Positions 51,143 to 63,560 of a stretch of 64,000 bases of DNA are shown in pieces. Positions within the stretch are counted from its first letter, which is position 1. Each line of letters opens with the position of its first letter. The position numbers and the translations under genes were made by a program. The DNA comes from Brachycybe producta (lineage: Eukaryota > Arthropoda > Diplopoda > Playtdesmida > Andrognathidae): contig JAUPFP010000081.1 of the NCBI GenBank assembly GCA_036925085.1, positions 607,776 through 671,775 on the forward strand. The letters run 5' to 3'. Under the pieces are notes generated by a model. That model saw only the letters and a program-made list of their open reading frames with translations, searched no databases and was not told the origin of the DNA.

Positions 51143-51297
51143 TTTTACTAGTAAACCAAGCTATACCCCTGCAGATTTTACTAGTAAACCAAGCTATTCC
51201 CCTGCAGATTTTACTAGTAAGCCAAGCTATACTCCTGCAGATTTTACTAGTAAACCAAGCTATACCCCTGCAGATTTTACTAGTAAACCAAGCTATT
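51143..51297. repeat. 33-bp tandem repeat, nearly five copies
   Basis: Near-identical units beginning TTTTACTAGTAAACCAAGC and closing with CCCCTGCAGA; copies differ at only one or two bases (TATACCCC, TATTCCCC, TATACTCC). The unit is a multiple of three, so one frame reads FTSKPSYTPAD over and over. It is an island of unrelated sequence inside octamer repeats. Confidence 0.95.
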
Positions 51298-54200
51298 CAT
51301 CTATTCATCCTTTTTATCTGTGCATCCTTTCATCCATTCATTTTTTCACCCATTTATCCATTCATCTTTTCATCCTTTCATCCATTCATCATTTTATTTG
51401 TTCATCCATTTATCTGTTCATCCTTTCATCTTTTCATCCTTTCATCTTTTCATCCATTCATTCTTTTATCTGTTCATCAATTCATCCTTTCATCCTTTAA
51501 TTTGTTCATCCTTTCATCCATTTATCCATTTATCCTTTCATCCATTCATTTTTTTGTCCATTCATCTGTTCATCTTTTCATCCTTTCATCCATTCATCAT
51601 TTTATCCGTTCATCCTTTCATTCGTTCATCCTTTTATCTGTTCATCTTTTCATCTGTTCATCCTTTCATTCATTCATCCTTTCATCCATTTATCTGTTCA
51701 TCCTTTCATCTGTTTATCCTTACATCTGTTCATCTTTTCATTCATTCATCCTTTCATCCATTCATTCTTTCATTCAGTCATCCTTTCATCCATTCATTCT
51801 TTCATTCAGTCATCCTTTCATCCATTCATTCTTTCATTCATTCATCTTTTCATCCATTTATTCTTTCATCCATTCATCTTTTCATCCATTCATCCTTTTA
51901 TTTATTCCTCTATTCATCCTATAATGTGTTCTTCCCTTTCATCCATTCATTCTTTCATCCTTTCATCTGTTCATTCTTTCATCCATTCATCCTTTCATCT
52001 GTTCATCCTTTCATCTGTTCTTCATTTCATCCATTCATCTTTTCATCCATTCATCCATTCAATCTTTCATCCTTTCATCCATTCAACCATTCATCTATTT
52101 ATTCTTTCATTGATTCATCCTTTCATCAGTTCATCCATTCATACATTCAACCTTTCATTCATTCAACCATTCATCTATTCAACCATTCATCTATTCATCC
52201 TTTCATTGATTCATCCTTTCATCCATTCATCCATTCATCCTTTCTACCATTCATCCTTTCATCTGTTCATCTTTTCATTCGTTCATTCGTTCATTCTTTC
52301 ATCTATTCATCCTTTCATCTATTCATCCTTTTTATCTGTTCATCCTTTTATTTGTTCATCTTTTCATTCATTCATCCATTCATCCTTTTATTCATTCATC
52401 CATTCATCCTTTCATCCATTCATCTTTTCATCTGTTCATTTTTCATCTGTTCATCTATTCATCTTTTCATTTGTTCATCCTTTCATTCATTCATCCATTT
52501 ATCTGTTCATCCTTTAATCTGTTCATCCTTTCATCTTTTCATCCATTCATTCTTTTATCTGTTCATCTGTTCATCCTTTCATTCTTTCATCCTTGAATCC
52601 TTTCATCTGTTCATCTTTTCATTCGTTCATCTTTTCATCTTTTCATTCGTTCATCTTTTCATCTTTTCATTCGTTCATCTTTTCATCTTTTCATTCATTC
52701 ATCTTTTCATCTATTCATCCTTTCATTCATTCATCCTTTTTATCTGTGCATCCTTTCATCCATTCATTTTTTCACCCATTCATCCATTCATCTTTTCATC
52801 CTTTCATCCATTCATCAATTTATTTGTTCATCCATTTATCTGTTCATCCTTTCATGTTTTCATCCTTTCATCTTTTCATCCATTCATTTTTTTATCTGTT
52901 CATCAATTCATCTTTTCATCCTTTCATTTGTTCATCCTTTCATCCATTTATCCATTTATCCTTTCATCCATTCATCATTTCATCCATTCTTCCATTTATC
53001 CATTCATCCTTTCATCTATGCATCCTTTCATCCATGCATCCTTTTGTCCATTCATCCTTTCATCCTTTTATCTATTCATCCATTCATCCATTCATCCTTT
53101 CATCCATTCATCTATTCATCCTTTCATCCATTCATCCTTTCATCCATTCATCCTTTCATCCATTCATCCTTTCATCCATTCATCCTTTCATCTATTCATC
53201 CTTTCATCCATTCAACCTTTCATCCATTCATCCTTTCATTTATTCATCCATTCATCCTTTCATTCATTTTTTCATCCTTTCATCCATTCATTCATTCATT
53301 TTTTCATCCTTTCATCCATTCATTCATTCATCTTTTCATCCATTCATCTTTTCATCCATTCATCTTTTCATCCATTCATCCTTTCATCCATTCATTCTTT
53401 CATCCTTTCATCCATTTATCCATTTATCCTTTCATCCATTCATCATTTCATCCATTCTTCCATTTATCCATTCATCCTTTCATCTATGCATCCTTTCATC
53501 CATGCATCCTTTTGTCCATTCATCCTTTCATCCTTTTATCTATTCATCCATTCATCCATTCATCCATTCATCCTTTCATCCATTCATCTATTCATCCTTT
53601 CATCCATTCATCCTTTCATCCATTCATCCTTTCATCCATTCATCCTTTCATCCATTCATCCTTTCTCATCTATTCATCCTTTCATCCATTCTGCCTTTCA
53701 TCCATTCAACCTTTCATCCATTCATCCTTTCATTTATTCATCCATTCATCCTTTCATTCATTTTTTCATCCTTTCATCCATTCATTCATTCATTTTTTCA
53801 TCCTTTCATCCATTCATTCATTCATCTTTTCATCCATTCATCTTTTCATCCATTCATCCTTTCATCCATTCATTCTTTCATCCATTCATCCAATTATCCA
53901 TTCATCCATACATGCTTTCATCCATTCATCCTTTCATCTTTTCATCCATTCATCCTTTCATCCTTTCATCCATCTGCCTTTCATCCATTCAAACCTTTCA
54001 TCCATTCATCCTTTCATTCATTCATCCATTCATCTTTTCATTCTTTCATCCATTCATCTTTCATCCATTTGTCCATTCATCCTTTCATCCATTCATCCTT
54101 TCATCTTTTCATCCATTCATCCTTTCATCCATTCATTCTTTCATCCATTCATTCTTTCAGCCATTCATTCATTCATCCATTCATTCTTTCATCCATTCAT

Positions 54201-55745
54201 CCTTTCATTCATCCATCCCTTTCATTCATCCTTTCATCCTTTCATTCATTCATCCAATCATCTATTCATCCTTTCATCCATTCATCCTTTCATCCATTCA
54301 TTCTTTCATCCATTCATCCTTTCATCCATTCATCCTTTCATCCATTCATCCTTTCATTCATTCATCCATTCATCTTTTCATTCTTTCATCCATTCATCCT
54401 TTCATCCATTTGGTCCATTCATCCTTTCATCCATTCATCCTTTCAGCCATTCATCCTTTCATCTATTCATCCTTTCATCCATTCATCCTTTCATCCATTC
54501 ATCCTTTCATCTTTTCATCTTTTCATCCATTCATCCTTTCATCCATTCATCCTTTCATCTTTTCATCCATTCATTCTTTCATTCATTCATCTTTCATCCA
54601 TTTATTCTATCATCCATTCTTTTTTTCATCCATACATCCTTTCATCCTTTCATCCTTTCATCTTTTCATCCATTTATCCTTTCATCCATTCATCCTTTCA
54701 TCTTTTCATCTTTTCATCCATTCATTCTTTCAACCATTCATTCATTCATCCATTCATTCATTCATCCATTCATTCTTTCATCTATTCATCCATTCATTCA
54801 TTCATCCTTTCATTCTTTCATCCATTCATTCATTCATCCTTTCATCCATTCATCCAATCATCTATTCATCCATTCATCCATTCATCTTTTCATCTATTCA
54901 TCTTTTCATCTATTTATTCTTTCATCCATTCATCCATTCATTCATCCTTGCTTTCATTCATCCATTCATCTTTTCATCCATTCATCTATTCAGCCTTTCA
55001 TCCATTCATCCATTCATTCATCCTTGCTTTCATTCATCCATTCATCTTTTCATCCATTCATCTATTCAGCCTTTCATCCATTCAGCCATTCATTCATTCA
55101 TCTATTCATTCTTTCATCCATACATCCTTTTATTCATTCATCCATTCATCCTTTTATCCATTCATCCTTTTATCCATTCATCCTTTCATCCATTCATCCT
55201 TTCATCTTTTCATCCATTCATCCAATCATTCATTCATCCATACATCTTTTCATTCATTCATCCTTTCATCCATTCATCCAATCATCTATTCATCCTTTCA
55301 TCCATTCATCCTTTCATCCATTCATTATTTCATCTTTTCATCCATTCATCCATTCATTATTTCATCCTTTCATTCATTCATCATTCATCTTTTCATCTAT
55401 TCATCCTTTCATCCATTCATTCCATTTATTCTTTCATCCATTCATCCATTCATTCATTCATTCTTTCTTTCATTCATACCATTCATCTCTTTCATCCATC
55501 TCATCTATTCACAGCCTTTTATCCATTCAGCCATTCATTCATTCATCTATTCATTCTTTCATCCATTCATCCTTTTATTCATTCATCCATTCATCCTTTT
55601 ATCCATTCATCCTTTCATCCATTCATCCTTTCATCTTTTCATCCATTCATTCTTTCATTCATTCATCCTTTCATTCATTCATCCAATCATCTATTCATCC
55701 TTTCATCCATTCATTATTTCATTTTATTTATTTCATTTATTCATT
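51298..55745. repeat. Long 8-bp satellite array (TCATCCAT / TCATCCTT)
   Basis: About 4.4 kb of octamers, commonly alternating as a 16-bp dimer, with T/C changes. Higher-order copying is visible: a distinctive block with CATCTATGCATCC and CATGCATCCTTTTGTCC occurs with CTTTTGTCCA at 53041 and again at 53509, about 468 bp apart. A block with CATCCTTGCTTTCATTC repeats about 73 bp apart near 54945 and 55018. No stop codon exists in any + frame of the perfect octamers, so long frames arise automatically. Confidence 0.95.
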
Positions 55746-58440
55746 ATTCATTATTGTCCCCCATCCCCGTCTCCCCCGGTCCCCCGTCCTCTTGTCTCCA
55801 TCCTCTCCCGTTCCCCTCCCGTCGCCCGTCACCCGTTGCCCGTTTCCCGTCCCCCCTATCGCCCGTCGCCCGTCCTTCTGGTCTTCCCCGTCGCCTTGTT
55901 GCCCCATCCCCTCCGGTCCCTCCGCTGCCGGTCCCCCAGGTCCCCGTCCCATTGTCCCCGTCCCCTTTCTCTCCTGTCCCCGTCTCCCCATCCCCCAGTC
56001 TCCCCATCTCCCATCCCCCCGTTCCCCCCGTCTACCCGTCCCTCGTCTGCCCCCCATTTCGACCGTCTTTTGTCCTCTCCCCCATCCCCCCATCCCCCAT
56101 CCTCTCGTCTCCCCGTCCTCCTCCCTGGTCTCCCCGTACCCCCCCCGCCCCCCGTCGTGTCCGTCCCTCGTACCCCGTCCCCCATCTTCCCATCCCCCGG
56201 TCCCCCGTCCCTTTTGTCTCTGTCCCCCTGTCCTCGTCCCCTGGTCTCCCGTCCCCCGTCTCCTGTCTTCTATCCCTCGTCCCCCCATTCTCCCATCTTC
56301 TCATCCCCGTCCCCGTCTCCCCATTCCCCGTCCCCCATTCTCCCGTCTTCCCGTCCCCCGGTCCCTCGGTCCCCCGTCCCCATCCTCTGTCCCTCATCCC
56401 TCCCTGTCTTTCCCGTCCCCGTCCCCATCCCCTGTCTCCCCCGTCTCCCTGTCCCCCATCTTCCTGTTCCTCCAGTCCCTCTGTCCCCGTCCCTCCTCGT
56501 CCCCATCTTCCCGTTCCCCCCGGTCCGCCATCCCTCTGTCCCCCCGTTTCCCCTGTCTCCCCTCGTCTCCCCCTGCCCCCGTCCCCCGGTCCTCCTTGTG
56601 CCCATCCCCCTGTCTCCTTCGTCCCCATCTCCCCATCCCCCATTCCCCTGGTCCCCCGTACCCCAGTCCCCCATCCCCGTCCTCATCCCCTGTTCCCATC
56701 CCCTGTCCCCGTCCTCCTGTCCCCCGTCTTCTCGTTCTCCTCCCGTCCCTCTGTCCCCCTGCCCCCCTGTCCCTGTCTTCCCATTTTCCCCGGGTCCCCC
56801 GGTCCCTCCATCCCTCTGTCCTCTCGTCCCCCCTGTCCCCCTCGTCTCCCTGTCCCCCCCCTTGTCACCCTGGTCCTCCTTGTCCCCCGTCCCCCCCCGC
56901 CCCCATCCCCCCCGTCACCTTCCTGTCTCCTGGTCCTCCCGGTCCCCCCATCTCCCCGTCCCCCCTGTCTTCTTTGTTTCCAACCACCTTCCCCCGATCA
57001 CCCGGTCCCCCTGTCCCCCGGTACCTCGTCCCCGTCCCGTCTCCCCTGTCCCCATCTTCCTATTCCCCCAGTCCCCCTGTCCCTCTGTCCCTCGCCCCCC
57101 CTCTTCACCGTCTTTTCGTTCCCCCCGGTCCCCCATCCCTCTGTCCCCCCGTCCCCCTTGTCTTCTCTGCCCCCCGTTTCCCCCCCTTGTCCCCCGGTCC
57201 TCCTTGTCCCCCGTCCCCTGTCCCCTTCCCGTCCCCTGGTCCCCCGGTTCCTCTGTCTCCTTCGTCCCCCATCTTCCCGTCCCCCCCATTCCTCTGGTCC
57301 CCCGTACCCCCGTCCCCATCCCCTTGTCCCCCGTCCCCCTGTCTCCTTCGTCCCCCATCTCTCCATCTCCTGTTCCCCTGGTCCCCCATACCCCAGTCCC
57401 CCGTCCCATCCCCTGTCCCAACGTCCCTGTCCCCCATCTTCCATTTCCTGTCCCCCATCCCCCCTGTCCCCATCTTCTTGTTCCCCCATCCCTCGGTCCT
57501 CGTCCCCCCTGTCCCCCTCGTCCCTGTCTTCCCATTCTCCCGGTCTCCCATCCCTCTGTCCTCCCGTCTGCCCCTGTCCCACCTCGTCTCCCCGTCCCCT
57601 CTTGTCCCCCTGGTCCTCCTTGTCCCCTGTCCCCCCGCCCCGTCCCTTCCGTCACCTTCCTGTCCCCCGGTCCCCATCTCCCTGTCCCTCCTGTCTTCTT
57701 TGTTTCCATCCCGGTCCCCCGTCCCCCCGGTCCTCGTTCCCCCTGTCCCGTCTCCCCTGTCTTCATCCCCCTGTCCCCCGTCTTCCCGTTCCCCCAGTCC
57801 CCGTTCCTCTGTCCCCGTCCCCCTCTTCCCCGTCTTCCCGTTCCCCCTGGTCCCCATCCCTCCTGTCCTCCCTCGTTTCCTCCTGTTCCCTCCGGTCCCC
57901 CATCCCTCTGTCCCCATCCCCCCTGTCCCCATTAGACTTCCCCATCCCCCCCTGTTTCCTTCTTGTCCCCCGGTCCTCCTTGTTCCCCGTCCCCCGTCCC
58001 CCCTGTCCCCTTCCCGTCTCCTGGTCCCCGTCCCCGTCCCCTGTTTCCTTCGTCCCCATCCCCCGTCCCCTCGTTCCTCTGGTCCCCCGTACCCCCATCC
58101 CCCCGGTCCCCTGCCCCCTGTCCCACCATCTCCCGTCCCCTGTCCCACCGTCTCCTCATCCTTTGTCCCCTTGTCCCCATCCCCCGTCCCCCATTTCCCC
58201 ACCCCCGTCTCCCCATGCCCTCTTCCCCGTCTCCCCATCCCCCGTCTTTCGTCCACCCGCCCCCGTTTCTTCTGTTCTTCTGTCCCCTGTCCCCCGGTCC
58301 CCTTGTCCTCCGTCCCATTTCCCGTCTCCCTCCTGTCCTCCTCCCCCCATCCCCCGTCCCCCGCCCCGTCCCCCATCCCCCTGCCCCTTCCCGTCCCCCG
58401 TCTCTCTGTCCCCATCCCCCCTGCCCGTCCCCCCGTCGTC
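55746..58440. repeat. C-rich satellite block, G-run rich on the minus strand
   Basis: About 2.7 kb made almost only of C and T on the plus strand (GTCCCCC, CATCCCC, CTGTCCCC words), so the minus strand is a succession of GGGG/GGGGG runs separated by 2-5 bases. Recurring longer phrases such as CTGGTCCCCCGTACCCC (near 56648, 57296 and 58079, with a variant near 57377) show internal duplication. Frames on both strands are low-complexity (Pro/Ser/Val or Gly/Asp/Arg) and are not evidence of genes. Confidence 0.95.
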
Positions 58441-59700
58441 CTTTCATCCATTCATCCATTCATCCTTTTATCTTTCATCCTTTCATCCTTTCATCCATCC
58501 TTTCATCCTTTCATCTTTTCATCCTTTAATCCTTTCATCCTTTCATCCATCCTTTCATCCTTTCATCTATCCTTTCATCCATCCTTTCATCTTTTCATCC
58601 TTTCATCTTTTCATCCTTTCATCCTTTCATCCATCCTTTTATCCATTCATCCATCCTTTCATCCTTTCATCCATCCTTTCATCCTTTCATCCATCTTTTC
58701 ATCCTTTCATCCATCCTTTCGTCCTTTTATCCTTTCATCCATCCTTTCATCTTTTCATCCTTTCATCCTTTCATCTTTTCATCCTTTCATCCTTTCATCC
58801 ATCTTTTCATCCTTTCATCTTTTCATCCTTTCATCCATCCTTTCATCCTTTCATCCATCCTTTTATCTTTTCATCCATCCTTTCATCCTTTCATCCTTTC
58901 ATCCATCCTTTCATATTTTCATCCATCTTTTCATCCTTTCATTTATCCTTTCATCTATCCTTTCATCCTTTCATCCTTTCATTCTTTCATCCATCCTTTC
59001 ATCTTTTCATCCATCCTTTCATCTTTTCATCCATCCTTTCATCTTTTCATCCATCCTTTCATCCTTTCATCTTTTCATCCTTTCATCCATCCTTTCATCC
59101 TTTCATCTTTTCATCCTTTCATCCTTTCATCTTTTCATCCTTTCATCCATCCTTTCATCCTTTCATCCTTTCATCCATCCTTTCATCCTTTCATCCATTT
59201 TTTCATCCTTTCATCCTTTTATCCATCCTTTCATCCTTTCATTTTTCGTTTCATCCTTTCATCTATCCTTTCATCCATCCTTTCATTCTTTCATTCATCT
59301 TTTCATCCTATCATGTCTGTTCATTTTCTATTCTTTCATCCATTCATCTTTTCATCCTTTCATCTATCCTTTCATCCTTTCATCCATCCTTTCATCTTTT
59401 CATCCATCCTTTCATCCTTTCATTCATCCTTTTATCCATCCTTTCATTCTTTCATCCATTCTTTCATCCTTTCATCCATTCTTTCATCCTTTCATCCATT
59501 CTTTCATTCTTTCATCCATCCTTTCATTTATCCTTTCATCCATCCTTTCATCCATCCTTTCATCCATTCTTTCATCCATTCTTTCATCCATCCTTTCATC
59601 CATCCTTTCATCTTTTCATCCATCCTTTCATCCTTCCTTTCATCCTTTCATCCATCCTTTCATCCTTTCATTCATCCTTTCATCCTTTTATCCATCCTTT
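58441..59700. repeat. Mixed 8- and 12-bp TTTCATCC / TTTCATCCATCC array
   Basis: Starts abruptly after the C-rich block. Octamers TTTCATCC are interspersed with TTTCATCCATCC and become more regular to the right. CATCCATCATCC begins to appear near 59705, leading into the 15-bp array. Confidence 0.93.
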
Positions 59701-60680
59701 CATCTATCATCCTTTCATCCATCATCCTTTCATCCATCATCCTTTCATCCATCATCCTTTCATCCTTCCTTTTTATCCTTTCATCCATCCTTTCATCCTT
59801 TCATTCATCCTTTCATCCTTTTATCCATCCTTTCATCCATCATCCTTTCATCCATCATCCTTTCATCCATCATCCTTTCATCCATCATCCTTTCATCCAT
59901 CATCCTTTCATCCATCATCCTTTCATCCATCATCCTTTCATCCATCATCCTTTCATCTATCATCCTTTCATCCATCCTTTCATCCATCATCCTTTCATCC
60001 ATCATCCTTTCATCCATCATCCTTTCATCCATCATCCTTTCATCCATCATCCTTTCATCCATCATCCTTTCATCCATCATCCTTTCATCCATCATCCTTT
60101 CATCCATCATCCTTTCATCCATCATCCTTTCATCCATCATCCTTTCATCCATCATCCTTTCATCCTTTCATCCTTTCATCCTTTCATCCATCATCCTTTC
60201 ATCCATCATTCTTTCATCCATCATCCTTTCATCCATCATCCTTTCATCCATCATCCTTTCATCCATCATCCTTTCATCCATCATCCTTTCATCCATCATC
60301 CTTTCATCTATCATCCTTTCATCCATCATCCTTTCATCCATCATCCTTTCATCCATCATCCTTTCATCCATCATCCTTTCATCCATCATCCTTTCATCCA
60401 TCATCCTTTCATCCATCATCCTTTCATCCATCATCCTTTCATCCATCATCCTTTCATCCATCATCCTTTCATCCATCATCCTTTCATCCATCATCCTTTC
60501 ATCCATCATCCTTTCATCCATCATCCTTTCATCCATCATCCTTTCATCCATCATCCTTTCATCCATCATCCTTTCATCCATCATCCTTTCATCCATCATC
60601 CTTTCATCCATCATCCTTTCATCCATCATCCTTTCATCCATCATCCTTTCATCCATCATCCTTTCATCCATCATCCTTTC
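59701..60680. repeat. 15-bp satellite array, A variant (left part)
   Basis: Unit TTTCATCCATCATCC in near-perfect tandem copies with rare single-base changes (TATCATCC, ATTCTTTC) and a short disruption by TTTCATCC octamers near 60160-60190. The unit is a multiple of 3, so it reads as HPSSF on the plus strand and MMDER on the minus strand. Confidence 0.97.
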
Positions 60681-61378
60681 ATCCGTCATCCTTTCATCCG
60701 TCATCCTTTCATCCGTCATCCTTTCATCCGTCATCCTTTCATCCGTCATCCTTTCATCCGTCATCCTTTCATCCGTCATCCTTTCATCCGTCATCCGTCA
60801 TCCGTCATCCGTCATCCTTTCATCCGTCATCCTTTCATCCGTCATCCTTTCATCCGTCATCCTTTCATCCGTCATCCTTTCATCCGTCATCCTTTCATCC
60901 GTCATCCTTTCATCCGTCATCCTTTCATCCGTCATCCTTTCATCCGTCATCCTTTCATCCGTCATCCTTTCATCCGTCATCCTTTCATCCTTCTCGTCAT
61001 CCTTTCATCCGTCATCCTTTCATCCGTCATCCTTTCATCCGTCATCCTTTCATCCGTCATCCTTTCATCCGTCATCCTTTCATCCGTCATCCTTTCATCC
61101 GTCATCCTTTCATCCGTCATCCTTTCATCCGTCATCCTTTCATCCGTCATCCTTTCATCCGTCATCCTTTCATCCGTCATCCTTTCATCCGTCATCCTTT
61201 CATCCGTCATCCTTTCATCCGTCATCCTTTCATCCGTCATCCTTTCATCCGTCATCCTTTCATCCGTCATCCTTTCATCCGTCATCCTTTCATCCGTCAT
61301 CCTTTCATCCGTCATCCTTTCATTCCGTCATCCTTTCATCCGTCATCCTTTCATCCGTCATCCTTTCATCCGTCATCC
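60681..61378. repeat. 15-bp satellite array, G variant block
   Basis: About 45 consecutive units carry TTTCATCCGTCATCC (G in place of A), bounded on both sides by the A variant. Slips are visible: short CCGTCAT repeats at about 60786-60812, a TTCTCGTCATCC irregularity near 60991, and an extra T near 61322. The sharp, near-complete switch indicates amplification of a single mutated unit. Confidence 0.95.
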
Positions 61379-63560
61379 ATCATCCTTTCATCCATCATCC
61401 TTTCATCCATCATCCTTTCATCCATCATCCTTTCATCCATCATCCTTTCATCCATCATCCTTTCATCCATCATCCTTTCATCCATCATCCTTTCATCCAT
61501 CATCCTTTCATCCATCATCCTTTCATCCATCATCCTTTCATCCATCATCCTTTCATCCATCATCCTTTCATCCATCATCCTTTCATCCATCATCCTTTCA
61601 TCCATCATCCTTCATCCATCATCCTTTCATCCATCATCCTTTCATCCATCATCCTTTCATCCATCATCCTTTCATCCATCATCCTTTCATCCATCATCCT
61701 TTCATCCATCATCCATCATCCTTTCATCCATCATCCTTTCATCCATCATCCTTTCATCCATCATCCTTTCATCCATCATCCATCATCCTTTCATCCATCA
61801 TCCTTTCATCCATCATCCTTTCATCCATCATCCTTTCATCCATCATCCTTTCATCCATCATCCTTTCATCCATCATCCTTTCATCCATCATCCTTTCATC
61901 CATCATCCTTTCATCCATCATCCTTTCATCCATCATCCTTTCATCCATCATCCTTTCATCCATCATCCTTTCATCCATCATCCTTTCATCCATCATCCTT
62001 TCATCCATCATCCTTTCATCCATCATCCTTTCATCCATCATCCTTTCATCCATCATCCTTTCATCCATCATCCTTTCATCCATCATCCTTTCATCCATCA
62101 TCCTTTCATCCATCATCCTTTCATCCATCATCCTTTCATCCATCATCCTTTCATCCATCATCCTTTCATCCATCATCCTTTCATCCATCATCCATCATCC
62201 TTTCATCCATCATCCTTTCATCCATCATCCTTTCATCCATCATCCTTTCATCCATCATCCTTTCATCCATCATCCTTTCATCCATCATCCTTTCATCCAT
62301 CATCCTTTCATCCATCATCCTTTCATCCATCATCCTTTCATCCATCATCCTTTCATCCATCATCCTTTCATCCATCATCCTTTCATCCATCATCCTTTCA
62401 TCCATCATCCTTTCATCCATCATCCTTTCATCCATCATCCTTTCATCCATCATCCTTTCATCCATCATCCTTTCATCCATCATCCTTTCATCCATCATCC
62501 TTTCATCCATCATTCTTTCATCCATCATTTTTTCATCCATCATTTTTTCATCCATCATCCTTTCATCCATCATCCTTTCATCCATCATCCTTTCATCCAT
62601 CATCCTTTCATCCATCATCCTTTCATCCATCATCCTTTCATCCATCATCCTTTCATCCATCATCCTTTCATCCATCATCCTTTCATCCATCATCCTTTCA
62701 TCCATCATCCTTTCATCCATCATCCTTTCATCCATCATCCTTTCATCCATCATCCTTTCATCCATCATCCTTTCATCCATCATCCTTTCATCCATCATCC
62801 TTTCATCCATCATCCTTTCATCCATCATCCTTTCATCCATCATCCTTTCATCCATCATCCTTTCATCCATCATCCTTTCATCCATCATCCTTTCATCCAT
62901 CATCCTTTCATCCATCATCCTTTCATCCATCATCCTTTCATCCATCATCCTTTCATCCATCATCCTTTCATCCATCATCCTTTCATCCATCATCCTTTCA
63001 TCCATCATCCTTTCATCCATCATCCTTTCATCCATCATCCTTTCATCCATCATCCTTTCATCCATCATCCTTTCATCCATCATCCTTTCATCCATCATCC
63101 TTTCATCCATCATCCTTTCATCCATCATCCTTTCATCCATCATCCTTTCATCCATCATCCTTTCATCCATCATCCTTTCATCCATCATCCTTTCATCCAT
63201 CATCCTTTCATCCATCATCCTTTCATCCATCATCCTTTCATCCATCATCCTTTCATCCATCATCCTTTCATCCATCATCCTTTCATCCATCATCCATCAT
63301 CCTTTCATCCATCATCCTTTCATCCATCATCCTTTCATCCATCATCCTTTCATCCATCATCCTTTCATCCATCATCCTTTCATCCATCATCCTTGCATCC
63401 ATCATCCTTGCATCCATCATACTTGCATCCATCATCCTTGCATCCATCATACTTGCATCCATCATCCTTGCATCCATCATCCTTTCATCCATCATCCTTT
63501 CATCCATCATCCTTTCATCCATCATCCTTTCATCCATCATTCTTTCATCCATCATTCTTT
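61379..63560. repeat. 15-bp satellite array, A variant (right part)
   Basis: About 145 almost perfect TTTCATCCATCATCC units, with shortened CATCCATCATCCATC slips near 61607, 61709, 61780, 62190 and 63290. A six-unit sub-block near 63393-63474 carries TTGCATCC instead of TTTCATCC, another small local expansion. Confidence 0.97.

Noticed and set aside
55737..58459. Gly/Asp/Arg-rich minus-strand proteins
   Set aside because: Translation of G-rich satellite; several overlapping frames are open at once, as expected from composition.
59701..63560. CRISPR-like array
   Set aside because: Units are directly abutting with no unique spacers, and the host is an animal.
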